DNA of 54,816 nt from an uncultured Gemmiger sp. (lineage in GTDB: Bacteria > Bacillota > Clostridia > Oscillospirales > Ruminococcaceae), in contig CALWNO010000013.1 of the NCBI GenBank assembly GCA_944382785.1, positions 1 through 54,816 of the forward strand, given 5' to 3'. The notes under the pieces are model-generated. The model worked only from the letters and a program-made list of their open reading frames with translations, ran no database searches and had not been told where the DNA came from. How positions within the stretch are numbered: the first letter of the stretch is position 1; the number at the start of each line of letters is the position of its first letter. Shown piece after piece: positions 1-8,585 of this stretch. The translations under genes were made by a program, and so were the position numbers.

Positions 1-746
<746 letters not shown>

Positions 747-764
747 GCGACGCCATAAAAGAGT

Positions 765-806
765 AAACCCGCCCCCGCAAGGCAGCTGCTTTGCGGGGGC
801 GGGTTT
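765..806. terminator. Bidirectional intrinsic terminator between atpC and the glycosyltransferase
   Basis: A perfect 16-bp stem (765-780 with 791-806), G+C-rich with A/T at the base, a 10-nt loop and a following GTTTTGTT run on the plus strand; the minus side also leaves the stem into a T-rich stretch. It sits between two convergent genes and serves both. Confidence 0.9.
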
Positions 807-815
807 GTTTTGTTG

Positions 816-2660
816 TTATGCCTGGTCCGGGTTCTTCAGGCGGCGCAGGTCGCCGCTTTCCCGGAAGTCCTCATAGTCCAGGGACAGGCAGGGGTTGTAG
901 TAGGGGTCATGGAGGATAGAGTCACGGCCATGGACTTCATACAGGCGGGCCTGCTCTTTGGCAAAGCGGGCCTTCTTGGCCGGGTCCTCCTCATCCGAGC
1001 CCCGGGACTTGCTCTCGTGGTGGTAGAGTTCGGCGTAGGGCGTCCAGACGATGCGCCAGCCCGCATCCCGTACCCGCAGGCAGAAATCCACATCGTTGAA
1101 GGCCACGGTAAAGGCCTCGTCCATGCCCCCCACCGCGTCAAAGACGGCGGTACGTACCAGCAGGCAGGCTGCCGTGACGGCGGAAAAGTCCTGCACAGTG
1201 GCCAGACGGAACATATACCCGCTGCCGCCCCGCTTGTGGTACTTGTGGCTGTGCCCGGCATAGCCGCCCAGGCCGGTGATGATGCCGGCGTGCTGGATGG
1301 TATCGTCCGGATAGTAGAGCATGGCGCCGCAGATGCCCACCCCGGGCTGGATGGCCTCGGCTACCATCTGGGTGAGCCAGTCCCCCCGGATGATCTCAAT
1401 ATCATTGTTGAGCATGAGCAGGAACTTGCCCTGGGCAAACTTGCGGCCGAAGTTATTGATGCGGCTGAAGTTGAAACTGCCGTTGTAGCCCACCACCCGG
1501 CACCGGTCGTACCGCTGGGGCAGGGTCTTGTAATAGGCGGTGGTAGCGGGGTCGGTGGAGTTGTTCTCGATGATAATGACCTCGAAATTGTCGTAGAAGG
1601 TCTTTGCATACAGGCTGTGCAGGCATTTTTCCAGGTCGTCGGTGTGGTCCTTGTTGGGGATGAGGATGGACACCAAGGGGGCCGGGTCCGGCATCTCCCA
1701 CACCACATGGCAGGTACCGGGGAAGAGGCCATCCTCCACCCTGCCCTGCCGTCCGGTGGCGGCCAGGTGATCGCCCACCGCCTTGCGGGCTGCCGCCAGC
1801 ACGTAGGGCTTGGCCCCGGTGCCGCCGCTGGTGGACGCCGCGTGCACCCGCCAGTAATAGAGCACCTGGGCCAGATGCAGCGGTTTGGCCTTGGGATCGG
1901 TACGCTGCATCTCGTCGATGAGCCGAAGGAAGAGGTCGTGATCCTGGGCACCGTCACATTCCGGGCGCTCCCCGCCCACCGCCTCAAACAGGCTGCGGCG
2001 GAACACCGCCAGATGGCAGATATAGTTCACCGCCATGAGGTATTCGGGGGCGTAGTCAGGCTTAAAGTGGGCCACGTGGGCCCCCGCCGGGGTCTTGCGG
2101 AAGAGGGCCTCATCACTGTACGCAAAGTCCGCCCCGGTATGGGCCAGAGCCTTGCCCATGCAGTAGATGGCATGGGGGGCCAGCATATCGTCGTGGTCAG
2201 CCAGGGCCAGGTACTCCCCGGTGGCCAGCTTGGCGGCGGCGTTGGTGTTGGCCGCAATGCCTCTGTTCTCGATTTTCTGGTAGACGATGCGGGAATCCTT
2301 GGCCGCCCGTGCCTGCACCAGCCGCCCTACCTCCGGGTGGGCTGCATCCGAGGCGTCCACCAGGCAAAGCTGCCAGCGGGGGCTGGTCTGGTTCTGTACA
2401 CTGTCCAGAAACTGCTCCAGAAAAGGCTTTGGGGTGTTGTACAGCGGGGTCAGGATGCTGATGACCGGGAAGTCGGCGGTATCCGCCGCCCGCTGGGCGG
2501 CCAGGGCCTTGGAGGAAGGCAGATACCGGGCCCGCTTGCCCAGAAACCGCCGCTTGAAAAAGCCCGCCGCCCGGCCTGCCATGACGACGGGGCCCTGCTC
2601 TTTGGTCAGGGTAGCGGCGTAGCCGAAAAGCTCCTTCATCCGTTTGGCTTGCAGATTCAT
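816..2660 (-). CDS. Tandem-domain family 2 glycosyltransferase
   Basis: 614 residues with two GT-A domains. Domain one (about 64-300) starts FPVISILTPLYNTP and has DHDD at 155-158 as nucleotide-sugar/metal ligand, then GAQDHDLFLRL. Domain two (about 328-570) starts PLVSILIPNKDHTDD and has NND at 418-420. No membrane segment is evident, so it should work at the inner face of the membrane on a growing lipid-linked glycan. Two-domain GT2 enzymes of this layout are common in rhamnose-rich polysaccharide and O-antigen loci; the donor sugars cannot be read from sequence. It is the last gene of the rfbC-permease-ATPase-GT-fragment-GT series and a paralogue of the gene at 2926-4794. Confidence 0.9.
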   Translation of the reverse strand: MNLQAKRMKELFGYAATLTKEQGPVVMAGRAAGFFKRRFLGKRARYLPSSKALAAQRAADTADFPVISILTPLYNTPKPFLEQFLDSVQNQTSPRWQLCLVDASDAAHPEVGRLVQARAAKDSRIVYQKIENRGIAANTNAAAKLATGEYLALADHDDMLAPHAIYCMGKALAHTGADFAYSDEALFRKTPAGAHVAHFKPDYAPEYLMAVNYICHLAVFRRSLFEAVGGERPECDGAQDHDLFLRLIDEMQRTDPKAKPLHLAQVLYYWRVHAASTSGGTGAKPYVLAAARKAVGDHLAATGRQGRVEDGLFPGTCHVVWEMPDPAPLVSILIPNKDHTDDLEKCLHSLYAKTFYDNFEVIIIENNSTDPATTAYYKTLPQRYDRCRVVGYNGSFNFSRINNFGRKFAQGKFLLMLNNDIEIIRGDWLTQMVAEAIQPGVGICGAMLYYPDDTIQHAGIITGLGGYAGHSHKYHKRGGSGYMFRLATVQDFSAVTAACLLVRTAVFDAVGGMDEAFTVAFNDVDFCLRVRDAGWRIVWTPYAELYHHESKSRGSDEEDPAKKARFAKEQARLYEVHGRDSILHDPYYNPCLSLDYEDFRESGDLRRLKNPDQA

Positions 2661-2666
2661 GCCGGA

Positions 2667-2915
2667 TCACCCGTGCAGGCCCGCAGCCTGGCGCTCCATG
2701 TTTTCCACAATGATGGTGTGGATGTCCCCCACCGAGGCGGCGTATTCCAGCACCTTCCAGGGGGTGTCGGTATGGTAGTGGACCTTGACCACGTCCTCAT
2801 CCCCCACCACCAGCAGGCAGTCGCCCTCGGCGCTCTGCAGGATACCGGCGCGGACTTCGTCCTCGTCCAGGTTCTTGCCTTCAATCAGAAACTGGGTATC
2901 AAAACGGTTTTTCAT
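2667..2915 (-). CDS. Stand-alone FakA/YloV-like C-terminal domain fragment
   Basis: 82 residues. It resembles the segment following the DAK2 kinase domain in FakA/YloV (fatty acid kinase subunit): FDTQFLIEG, GDCLLVVGDEDVVKVHYHTD, a small-helix region and IIVENMERQ match the pattern seen there (GDSLVVVGD..VKVH.HT..P, ENM..Q). The ATP-binding DAK2 domain is absent, so it cannot be a kinase alone. It has its own ribosome site (GTGAGG) upstream of ATG at 2913-2915, lies 10 bp after one glycosyltransferase and 6 bp before the other, and shows normal codon use, so it is probably expressed. Function unknown; a decayed remnant is the alternative. Confidence 0.65.
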   Translation of the reverse strand: MKNRFDTQFLIEGKNLDEDEVRAGILQSAEGDCLLVVGDEDVVKVHYHTDTPWKVLEYAASVGDIHTIIVENMERQAAGLHG

Positions 2916-2925
2916 GGCGTTTTCC

Positions 2926-4794
2926 TCACTTCAGGCCGAAGTTTTCAAACAGATTGTTGAAATGTGGATTATAATACGGATCGTAATTATCAATATAGGC
3001 CCTGTACTTGGCGTAAAAAGCCGCTTTCTCCCGCTCATACCGGCGGGCGTTCTCCGAAAGGGTATCCAGGCCCCGGCTTTTGCTCTCGTAGTGGTAGGCC
3101 TCCGCCCGGGGGGTAAAGACGTTGAGCAGGCCCTGCTGCCACAGTTTCAGGCAGTAGTCCACATCGTTGTAGGCCACGGCAAAGTTTTCTTCGTCCAGGC
3201 CGCCCGCCTCCCGGTAAAGGCTGGCTTTGGTCATCAGGCAGGCACCGGTGACGGCCATATAGTCCTGGGTGGTGACCAGGCGGTACAGGTCCCCCACCGC
3301 CTTGCGGGGGTAGCTCTTGTGGCTGTGCCCCGCCGAACCGTTGATGCCCATGATGACCCCGGCGTGCTGGATGGTGTCGTCGGGGTAATAGAGCTTGGCG
3401 CCCACCGCCCCCACGTCTGCCCGCTGGCTGTAGCTGAGCAGCTCCCGCAGGAAATCCTGGGAAAGGACCTCAATATCGTTGTTGAGCAGCAGCAGGTGCT
3501 CGCCCTTGGCCTGCCCGGCGCCGAAGTTGTTGATGGCAGAGAAGTTGAAGGGCCCCTGATACCGCACCACCCGGCAGTTTTTGTACCGGTCGGGCAGGGT
3601 CTTGTAGTATTCCTCGGTGGCGGGGTCGGTGGAGTTGTTCTCGATGACCAGCACCTCGAAGTTGTCATAGCCGGCATTTTTGTACAGGCTGGACAGGCAG
3701 CGCTCCAGGTCGTCGGTGTGGTCCTTGTTGGGGATGAGCACCGACACCAGCGGGTGGCCGGTGAGTTCATACCTCACCTGGAAGGCCCCGGGTGCCCCGG
3801 GCACCAGCTCTGCCTTGCCGGGCAGGTTCAGCCGCTTGAGCTGGGCGTCGATGGCCCGCACCCCCGCTTCCAGGGCGTAGGGTTTGGCCTCCATGCCTGC
3901 GGCGGTGGACCCGGCGTGGCCCCGCCAGATATACAGCACCTTCTTGATATGCTCGATGCGGGCAGCCTTCTCGGTCAGGCGCAGCAGCAGGTCGTGGTCC
4001 TGGGCGCCGTCGAATTCCTTGTACTCGGCGGCACCGGCGGCATCCAGCAACGGACGGGAAAACACCGCCAGATGGGTGATGAAGTTGCAGCCGCGCAGAT
4101 AATCCGGGGCAAAGTTCGGCTTGAAATGATACCCGCCCAGGTGTTTCAGGTCGGCGGAAAGAACAATTTCGTCACTGTACACCAAATCCGCGCCGGTGTT
4201 TTGGATGGTCTGCACACATTCAAAGAGGGCGTTGGGGTACAGCAGGTCATCGTGGTCCAGCAGGGCCAGATACGCCCCAGTGGCCAGGGCAAAGCCTGCC
4301 GTGGTGTTGGCGGCAATGCCGCCGTTTTCCACCTTCTTGTATACCACCCGGCTGTCTTTTTCGGCCAGCTTTTGGGCCAGGCGGCCGGGGACAGGGTGGG
4401 CGTCATCCGAAGCATCCACCAGCACCAGCTGCCAGTTGGCATAGGTCTGGCGCTGGACGCTCTGGACCATCTGGCGGAAGAAAGGCTCCGGCGTGTTGTA
4501 CACCGGCACCACCACGCTGACCAGCGGCCCCTGCAGGTTGGCAGCCCGCTGGGCCTTCAGTTCCCGGCGCAGGGGGATGTCCGCCCGGTGGCGCCAGGAA
4601 TCATGATGGAAGGCCAGCCCCACCCGGAAGGTCACGTCCCGCCAGAGCTGCTCCACCCCCTGTTCGTGCAGGGTGTCGGCGCTGCGCCGGGCCAGGTCCC
4701 GCAGATGGGCGGGGTTCAGCAGGCGCCGGGCCATGCCCCCCACACTGTCCTGGGCGGCCACATCGGCGGGGCGGTTTTCAGTTTCTTTGGCCAT
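2926..4794 (-). CDS. Tandem-domain family 2 glycosyltransferase
   Basis: 622 residues, same two-domain plan as the gene at 816-2660 with which it is clearly paralogous. An N-terminal ~90-residue extension precedes the first GT-A fold (PLVSVVVPVYNTPEP, then LLDHDDLLYPNAL and FDGAQDHDLLLRL). The second fold begins HPLVSVLIPNKDHTDDLE and carries LLLNNDIEVL and YNDVDYCLKL. Expected to add two sugars, or one sugar repeatedly, to an undecaprenyl-linked polysaccharide in the cytoplasm before ABC export. It lies 21 bp downstream of the export ATPase gene. Donor and acceptor are not predictable. Confidence 0.9.
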   Translation of the reverse strand: MAKETENRPADVAAQDSVGGMARRLLNPAHLRDLARRSADTLHEQGVEQLWRDVTFRVGLAFHHDSWRHRADIPLRRELKAQRAANLQGPLVSVVVPVYNTPEPFFRQMVQSVQRQTYANWQLVLVDASDDAHPVPGRLAQKLAEKDSRVVYKKVENGGIAANTTAGFALATGAYLALLDHDDLLYPNALFECVQTIQNTGADLVYSDEIVLSADLKHLGGYHFKPNFAPDYLRGCNFITHLAVFSRPLLDAAGAAEYKEFDGAQDHDLLLRLTEKAARIEHIKKVLYIWRGHAGSTAAGMEAKPYALEAGVRAIDAQLKRLNLPGKAELVPGAPGAFQVRYELTGHPLVSVLIPNKDHTDDLERCLSSLYKNAGYDNFEVLVIENNSTDPATEEYYKTLPDRYKNCRVVRYQGPFNFSAINNFGAGQAKGEHLLLLNNDIEVLSQDFLRELLSYSQRADVGAVGAKLYYPDDTIQHAGVIMGINGSAGHSHKSYPRKAVGDLYRLVTTQDYMAVTGACLMTKASLYREAGGLDEENFAVAYNDVDYCLKLWQQGLLNVFTPRAEAYHYESKSRGLDTLSENARRYEREKAAFYAKYRAYIDNYDPYYNPHFNNLFENFGLK

Positions 4795-4815
4795 GGGGAC
4801 CCTCCCGGGCAGGCA

Positions 4816-5586
4816 TCAGGCGTGGTCCGCCTTCATGCTGTCCTTCTTCTCAAAATGTTTGTACTCGGCGGTGACTTCGGCGGTGGGGCCGTTGCGGCGC
4901 AGATGGCCGTGGTCCAGCCAGGCCACCTTGTTGCACATCCGCTCGATCTGCTCGATGGAATGGCTGACCAGAATGACGGTGGTGCCGCCGCTCATGAGTT
5001 CGGCCATCCGCTTTTCGCACTTCTGCTGGAACAGGAAGTCGCCCACCGACAGAATCTCGTCGGCGATGAGGATGTCCGGTTTGGTCATGGTGGCCACCGC
5101 AAAAGCCAGGCGGGCCACCATGCCGGAGGAATAGTTTTTCAAAGGCACATCCAGGAATTCCCGCAGTTCACTGAACTCCACAATGTCCTCGAACTTGCTG
5201 TCAATGTATTTTGGGGTGTAGCCCAGGACAGTGCCGTTGAGGTAGATGTTCTCCCGGGCGGTGAGGTCCATATCGAAGCCGGCGCCCAGCTCGATGAGGG
5301 GGGCGATGGTGCCCCGCACCGTGACCTTGCCGGCACTGGGCTTGTACACCCCGGAGATGATCTTGAGCAGGGTGGATTTGCCGCTGCCGTTCAGGCCAAT
5401 GAGGCCGTAAAAGTCCCCGGGCATGATGTCCAGGCTCACGTCGGACAGGGCGAAGAATTCGTCAAACCGGACGCCGCCGTGCAGCAGGGCCACAAAGTAT
5501 TCTTTCAGGCTTTCGTGCTTTTCCTTGGCCAGGTTGAAGCGCATGGAAACATGGTCCACCGAAATGATGGGCTGTTGCTGGTTCAT
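4816..5586 (-). CDS. Polysaccharide ABC exporter, ATP-binding subunit (Wzt/TagH type)
   Basis: 256 residues from the ATG at 5584-5586, which follows a GGGGG ribosome site; the frame stays open further upstream but that stretch lies inside the permease gene. Walker A GLNGSGKS at 64-71, signature SSGMVARLAFA near 153, Walker B ILIADE near 172 and a switch His in LVSHSIEQ. The N-terminal insertion (HESLKEYFVALLHGG) between the first strands is typical of the Wzt/TagH/KpsT polysaccharide and teichoic acid exporters. There is no extra C-terminal carbohydrate-binding domain of the long Wzt kind. Pairs with the permease just upstream. Confidence 0.9.
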   Translation of the reverse strand: MNQQQPIISVDHVSMRFNLAKEKHESLKEYFVALLHGGVRFDEFFALSDVSLDIMPGDFYGLIGLNGSGKSTLLKIISGVYKPSAGKVTVRGTIAPLIELGAGFDMDLTARENIYLNGTVLGYTPKYIDSKFEDIVEFSELREFLDVPLKNYSSGMVARLAFAVATMTKPDILIADEILSVGDFLFQQKCEKRMAELMSGGTTVILVSHSIEQIERMCNKVAWLDHGHLRRNGPTAEVTAEYKHFEKKDSMKADHA

Positions 5587-5600
5587 CTTCCCGGCCCCCT

Positions 5601-6401
5601 TTACATGTACAGGACAAACTTGTCCTGGTTTTTCTTGAACACAATGACCCCCACGGTCATGCTGACCGCGGCGCACAGAAAGCAGACCACCACCATGCTC
5701 AGGGTCAGGCCCTCGCCCCACAGCACACAGCTGCGGAAGGCAGTGATGAACCAGTACATGGGGTTGATGTGGATGAGCTTCTGCATGATGCCGGACAGGG
5801 TCTCGGGGTCATAAAAGATGGCGCTGGCGTACACCAGCAGGGTGCAAAACACTTCCCAGATGTGCATGATGTCCCGCACAAAGACATACAAAGCCGACAG
5901 CAGCAGCCCGATGCCCAGGCTGAAGAAGAAGAGCATGATCAGCGGGTAGAGGGCCATCCAGGCGGTGGCGAAGGTCACCGGCGTCCAGGTGATGACAAAG
6001 ACGATGACCAGGGCAATGAAGCTGAAGGCACAGTTGACCATGGCGAAGCAGACCTTCTCCATGGGGAAGATGTATTTGGGAATATAGACCTTGCGCAGCA
6101 GGGGGGCGTTTTTCAGCACGCTTTCCATGGCCATGCTGGTGGATTCCCGGAAAAAGTTGAACAGCAGCTGGCCGATGATCAGGAAGCCCGCAAAGTTGGG
6201 GATGCCCTCTCCCCGCAGGCCACGCATGATGGAATCGAAGACCAGGAACATGACCAGGCAGGTCAGCAGCGGGTTGAGGATACTCCAGGCCACGCCCAGC
6301 ACGCTGCGGCGGTATTTCAGCTTGAAATCCCGGGTAATCAGGTTCTGCAGAAGATAGCGGTACTTCCAGAAGCCTGCCAATGAATTTTTGATGCTTTGCA
6401 C
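5601..6401 (-). CDS. Polysaccharide ABC exporter, permease subunit (Wzm/TagG type)
   Basis: 266 residues, about six membrane segments. N-terminus YLLQNLITRDFKLKYRRSVLG and following WSILNPLL are the conserved start of ABC-2 type polysaccharide permeases; PIYWFITAF-like end motif appears as NPMYWFITAFRSC. It should form the transmembrane channel that flips or exports the lipid-linked glycan made by the two glycosyltransferases. Stop lies 14 bp before the ATPase start; start lies 21 bp after rfbC. Confidence 0.9.
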   Translation of the reverse strand: MQSIKNSLAGFWKYRYLLQNLITRDFKLKYRRSVLGVAWSILNPLLTCLVMFLVFDSIMRGLRGEGIPNFAGFLIIGQLLFNFFRESTSMAMESVLKNAPLLRKVYIPKYIFPMEKVCFAMVNCAFSFIALVIVFVITWTPVTFATAWMALYPLIMLFFFSLGIGLLLSALYVFVRDIMHIWEVFCTLLVYASAIFYDPETLSGIMQKLIHINPMYWFITAFRSCVLWGEGLTLSMVVVCFLCAAVSMTVGVIVFKKNQDKFVLYM

Positions 6402-6422
6402 GTTGGCGCCCTACCTTATATT

Positions 6423-6989
6423 TCAGTATTTTTCAAAGTACTCGAACTTCTGTTCGGCAAAGGGGGTATGCTCCTTGTCCTTGGCGCTGGTCTTGTGCTC
6501 GCAGCCGCAGTCCGGCCACTGCACATTGACGGTGGGATCGTCATAGGGGATGCCGCCCTCACTGGTGGGGTCGTACACGTCGGTGCACTTGTAGCAGAAT
6601 TCGGCCACATCGGACAATACCAGGAACCCGTGGGCGAATCCTTCGGGGATATAGAACATCTTCTTGTTTTCAGCAGACAGGGTCACCCCCACCCACTTGC
6701 CGAAGGTGGAGGAGTTGGGGCGACAGTCCACAGCCACGTCGTACACTTCGCCCATGGTCACCCGGACCAGCTTGCCCTGGGTGTGGTTCTTCTGGAAGTG
6801 CAGGCCGCGCAGCACGCCCTTGGTGGAACGGCTCTGGTTGTCCTGTACAAAGGGCTTGTCGATGCCGGCGGCCACAAAGTCGTCGATCTGGTAGGTCTCC
6901 ATGAAGTAGCCGCGGTCATCCCCGAAAACGGTGGGTTCGATGACGACAACGCCGGGAATCTCGGTCTGAATAAAGTTGAATTTGCCCAT
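6423..6989 (-). CDS. rfbC: dTDP-4-dehydrorhamnose 3,5-epimerase
   Basis: 188 residues from the ATG at 6987-6989, which has AAGGAG 8 bp upstream; a longer open frame to 7034 lacks a ribosome site. The cupin core is clear: GVVVIEPTVFGDDRGYFMETY, DNQSRSTKGVLRGLHFQ (catalytic His of the family in RGLHFQ), VYDVAVDCR, FYIPEGFAHGFLVLSD and YDDPTVNVQWP. It converts dTDP-4-keto-6-deoxyglucose toward dTDP-L-rhamnose. Only this rhamnose gene is in the window; rfbA, B and D must be elsewhere. As first gene of the cluster it implies rhamnose in the exported polymer. Confidence 0.95.
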   Translation of the reverse strand: MGKFNFIQTEIPGVVVIEPTVFGDDRGYFMETYQIDDFVAAGIDKPFVQDNQSRSTKGVLRGLHFQKNHTQGKLVRVTMGEVYDVAVDCRPNSSTFGKWVGVTLSAENKKMFYIPEGFAHGFLVLSDVAEFCYKCTDVYDPTSEGGIPYDDPTVNVQWPDCGCEHKTSAKDKEHTPFAEQKFEYFEKY

Positions 6990-7056
6990 GGTATCTATGA
7001 CTCCTTCCGATACCGATTCTCCATAAATCGGCATACTGATTCGATTTTACGTTCCT

Positions 7057-7085
7057 ATTGTACTCTTTTTTGCCCCCGCACGCAA
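7057..7085 (-). promoter_or_regulatory. Promoter candidate for the rfbC polysaccharide operon
   Basis: On the minus strand TTGCGT (7080-7085), 17-bp spacer, TACAAT (7057-7062). It stands about 70 bp before the rfbC start in an otherwise gene-free, A/T-richer stretch. The -35 is only partly consensus. Confidence 0.5.
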
Positions 7086-7127
7086 GACAAAGCGGGTAAG
7101 GTGTAACATTTTCACAGCAATTCCGTC

Positions 7128-7156
7128 TTGATGGATGCGGGCGGGCATGGTATGAT
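7128..7156 (+). promoter_or_regulatory. Promoter for formyl-THF cyclo-ligase and lipoprotein genes
   Basis: TTGATG (7128-7133), 17-bp spacer, TATGAT (7151-7156), about 38 bp before the start codon at 7194. Good match in sequence, spacing and position. Confidence 0.7.
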
Positions 7157-7193
7157 GGTGGGCGAAACATCCCCAGAACAGGAGGCCGCGTCC

Positions 7194-7745
7194 ATGACCA
7201 AAACCGAAGCCCGGGCCGCCGCCCGGCGTATCTGGCAAGCACAGACCGAAGAGGACCTGCGCCGTATGGGGCAGCGGATGTGCGCCCGGCTGTTTGGGCG
7301 GGCGGAATGGCAGCAGGCCGGGGTCATCCTGAGCTTTGTGCCCCTGCCCAGCGAACCGGACATTTCCCCTGCCCTGGACCGGGCTCTGGCCGAAGGCAAG
7401 ATCCTGGCCGTGCCCCGGGTGCGGGAGCAGGGGCGGATGGAGTGGGTACGCATCACCGGGCTAGGCGAATTGCAGCCGGCCGCCTACGGCATCCGGGAAC
7501 CGGTGGACGGCCCGGTGCTGGACCCGGCCACCCTGCCCTTGCATACTCTGGCCCTGGTCCCCTGCCTGGCGGCGGACCGGCAGGGGGTGCGCCTGGGCCG
7601 GGGCGGCGGGTATTATGACCGTTTTTTGGCACAGTATAAAGGCAGGCGGCTTCTGATCTGCCCTGCCGCCCTGCTGGCCGACGAGCTGCCCCGGGAGCCC
7701 TGGGACGCGGTCTTTGCCCCCGGTGAAGTCCTCACTGACCTGTAA
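7194..7745 (+). CDS. 5-formyltetrahydrofolate cyclo-ligase
   Basis: 183 residues, normal for the family (fthC/ygfA). The ATG at 7194 follows AGGAGG; the frame is open upstream but runs through the promoter. It opens with TKTEARAAARRIW and carries the ATP/phosphate-binding loop GRGGGYYDRFL at about 135-145 and the LVPCLAAD and VFAPGEVLTDL segments of the family. The enzyme makes 5,10-methenyl-THF from 5-formyl-THF with ATP, recycling a storage or inhibitory folate in the cytosol. Followed 40 bp later by a lipoprotein gene, probably co-transcribed. Confidence 0.93.
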   Translation: MTKTEARAAARRIWQAQTEEDLRRMGQRMCARLFGRAEWQQAGVILSFVPLPSEPDISPALDRALAEGKILAVPRVREQGRMEWVRITGLGELQPAAYGIREPVDGPVLDPATLPLHTLALVPCLAADRQGVRLGRGGGYYDRFLAQYKGRRLLICPAALLADELPREPWDAVFAPGEVLTDL

Positions 7746-7785
7746 GCCTCTCCAAAATACACCCAAAAATGAAAGGAACAAACAC

Positions 7786-8469
7786 ATGAAACGCAATCTG
7801 ATGACCAAGACCTCTCTGCTGGCGCTGGCCATGGCTGCTGCTGTCTCTCTGGCCGCCTGCGGTGCCTCTTCCGAATCCGCCACCGCCACCCCGGCCCCCA
7901 CAGCTACCCCGGAGACTTCCACCGCTGAGGACGGTGTTTCCGACGATATGGGCGTGGCCGAAGTGGCGGAACCGGACAGCGAGCTGTCCGCCATGGTGGA
8001 CAGCATCTACGAAGCCTATCCGGTGGAACTGATGATGATGCAGACCACCGCCATTGACCTGAACGACGAAGCCTGGCTGACCTACAACACCGGCCTGAGC
8101 GCCGAGCAGGCCGCCCTGGTGGACGCCGGGGTGAAGAGCGAGTCCATGACCGGCAGCCAGGCCTATACCCTGGTGCTGCTGCGGGTCAAGAACGCCGACG
8201 ACGCCCAGACGGTTGCCGACACCATGCTGGAAAAGATGGACCCGGCCCGGTGGGTCTGCGTCATGGCGGACAAGATGCGGGTGGCTACCTTTGACGACAA
8301 GGTGCTCTTTGTGATGACCGATTCCGAGCTCACCGACATCGACGCCCTGTTTGCCGCTGTGCCCGACGCCCTGGGGGTGGAGTTCACCTACGACAAGTCC
8401 GCAGAAGTGGCCGCTGATGACGCTATGGTCCCCTCTGAGGAGGAGATGAACAACCCGGTGGCGGGCTGA
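7786..8469 (+). CDS. Lipoprotein of unknown function (possible DUF4358-like)
   Basis: 227 residues from ATG 7786, preceded by GAAAGGA. A signal sequence ends in the lipobox LAAC with Cys25, followed by a Ser/Thr/Pro/Glu-rich tether of about 45 residues. The folded part (about 75-210) resembles the small DUF4358 domain found in many clostridial lipoproteins, judged by layout only: a helix with the MMMQTTAIDLNDE region, a strand-helix unit with AYTLVLLRVKNADDAQTV, then ADKMRVATFDDKVLFVMTD. Anchored to the outer face of the membrane; role unknown. Co-transcribed with the cyclo-ligase and ended by a terminator. Confidence 0.75.
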   Translation: MKRNLMTKTSLLALAMAAAVSLAACGASSESATATPAPTATPETSTAEDGVSDDMGVAEVAEPDSELSAMVDSIYEAYPVELMMMQTTAIDLNDEAWLTYNTGLSAEQAALVDAGVKSESMTGSQAYTLVLLRVKNADDAQTVADTMLEKMDPARWVCVMADKMRVATFDDKVLFVMTDSELTDIDALFAAVPDALGVEFTYDKSAEVAADDAMVPSEEEMNNPVAG

Positions 8470-8506
8470 TGAGACCGCCTCTCCCCCGTTTCTGAATCTG
8501 CAAGCA

Positions 8507-8543
8507 AAAACCGCCCTGCCGGAAAGCCCGGCAGGGCGGTTTT
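8507..8543. terminator. Bidirectional terminator between lipoprotein and etfA
   Basis: 16-bp stem (8507-8522 with 8528-8543) with a 5-nt loop, ending in TTTT on the plus strand and in TTTT on the minus strand. It separates two convergent units. Confidence 0.9.
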
Positions 8544-8585
8544 GTGTTGCTGATGCAGGTTCAGGCCGATGGGCCCGAAGCCGGA

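Noticed and set aside
810-2960. Very long plus-strand open frames opposite the glycosyltransferases (716 and 1009 residues, up to 5814)
   Set aside because: Antisense shadows of G+C-rich minus genes: Gly/Val/His-rich translations without motifs, no ribosome sites, while the minus strand gives full families.
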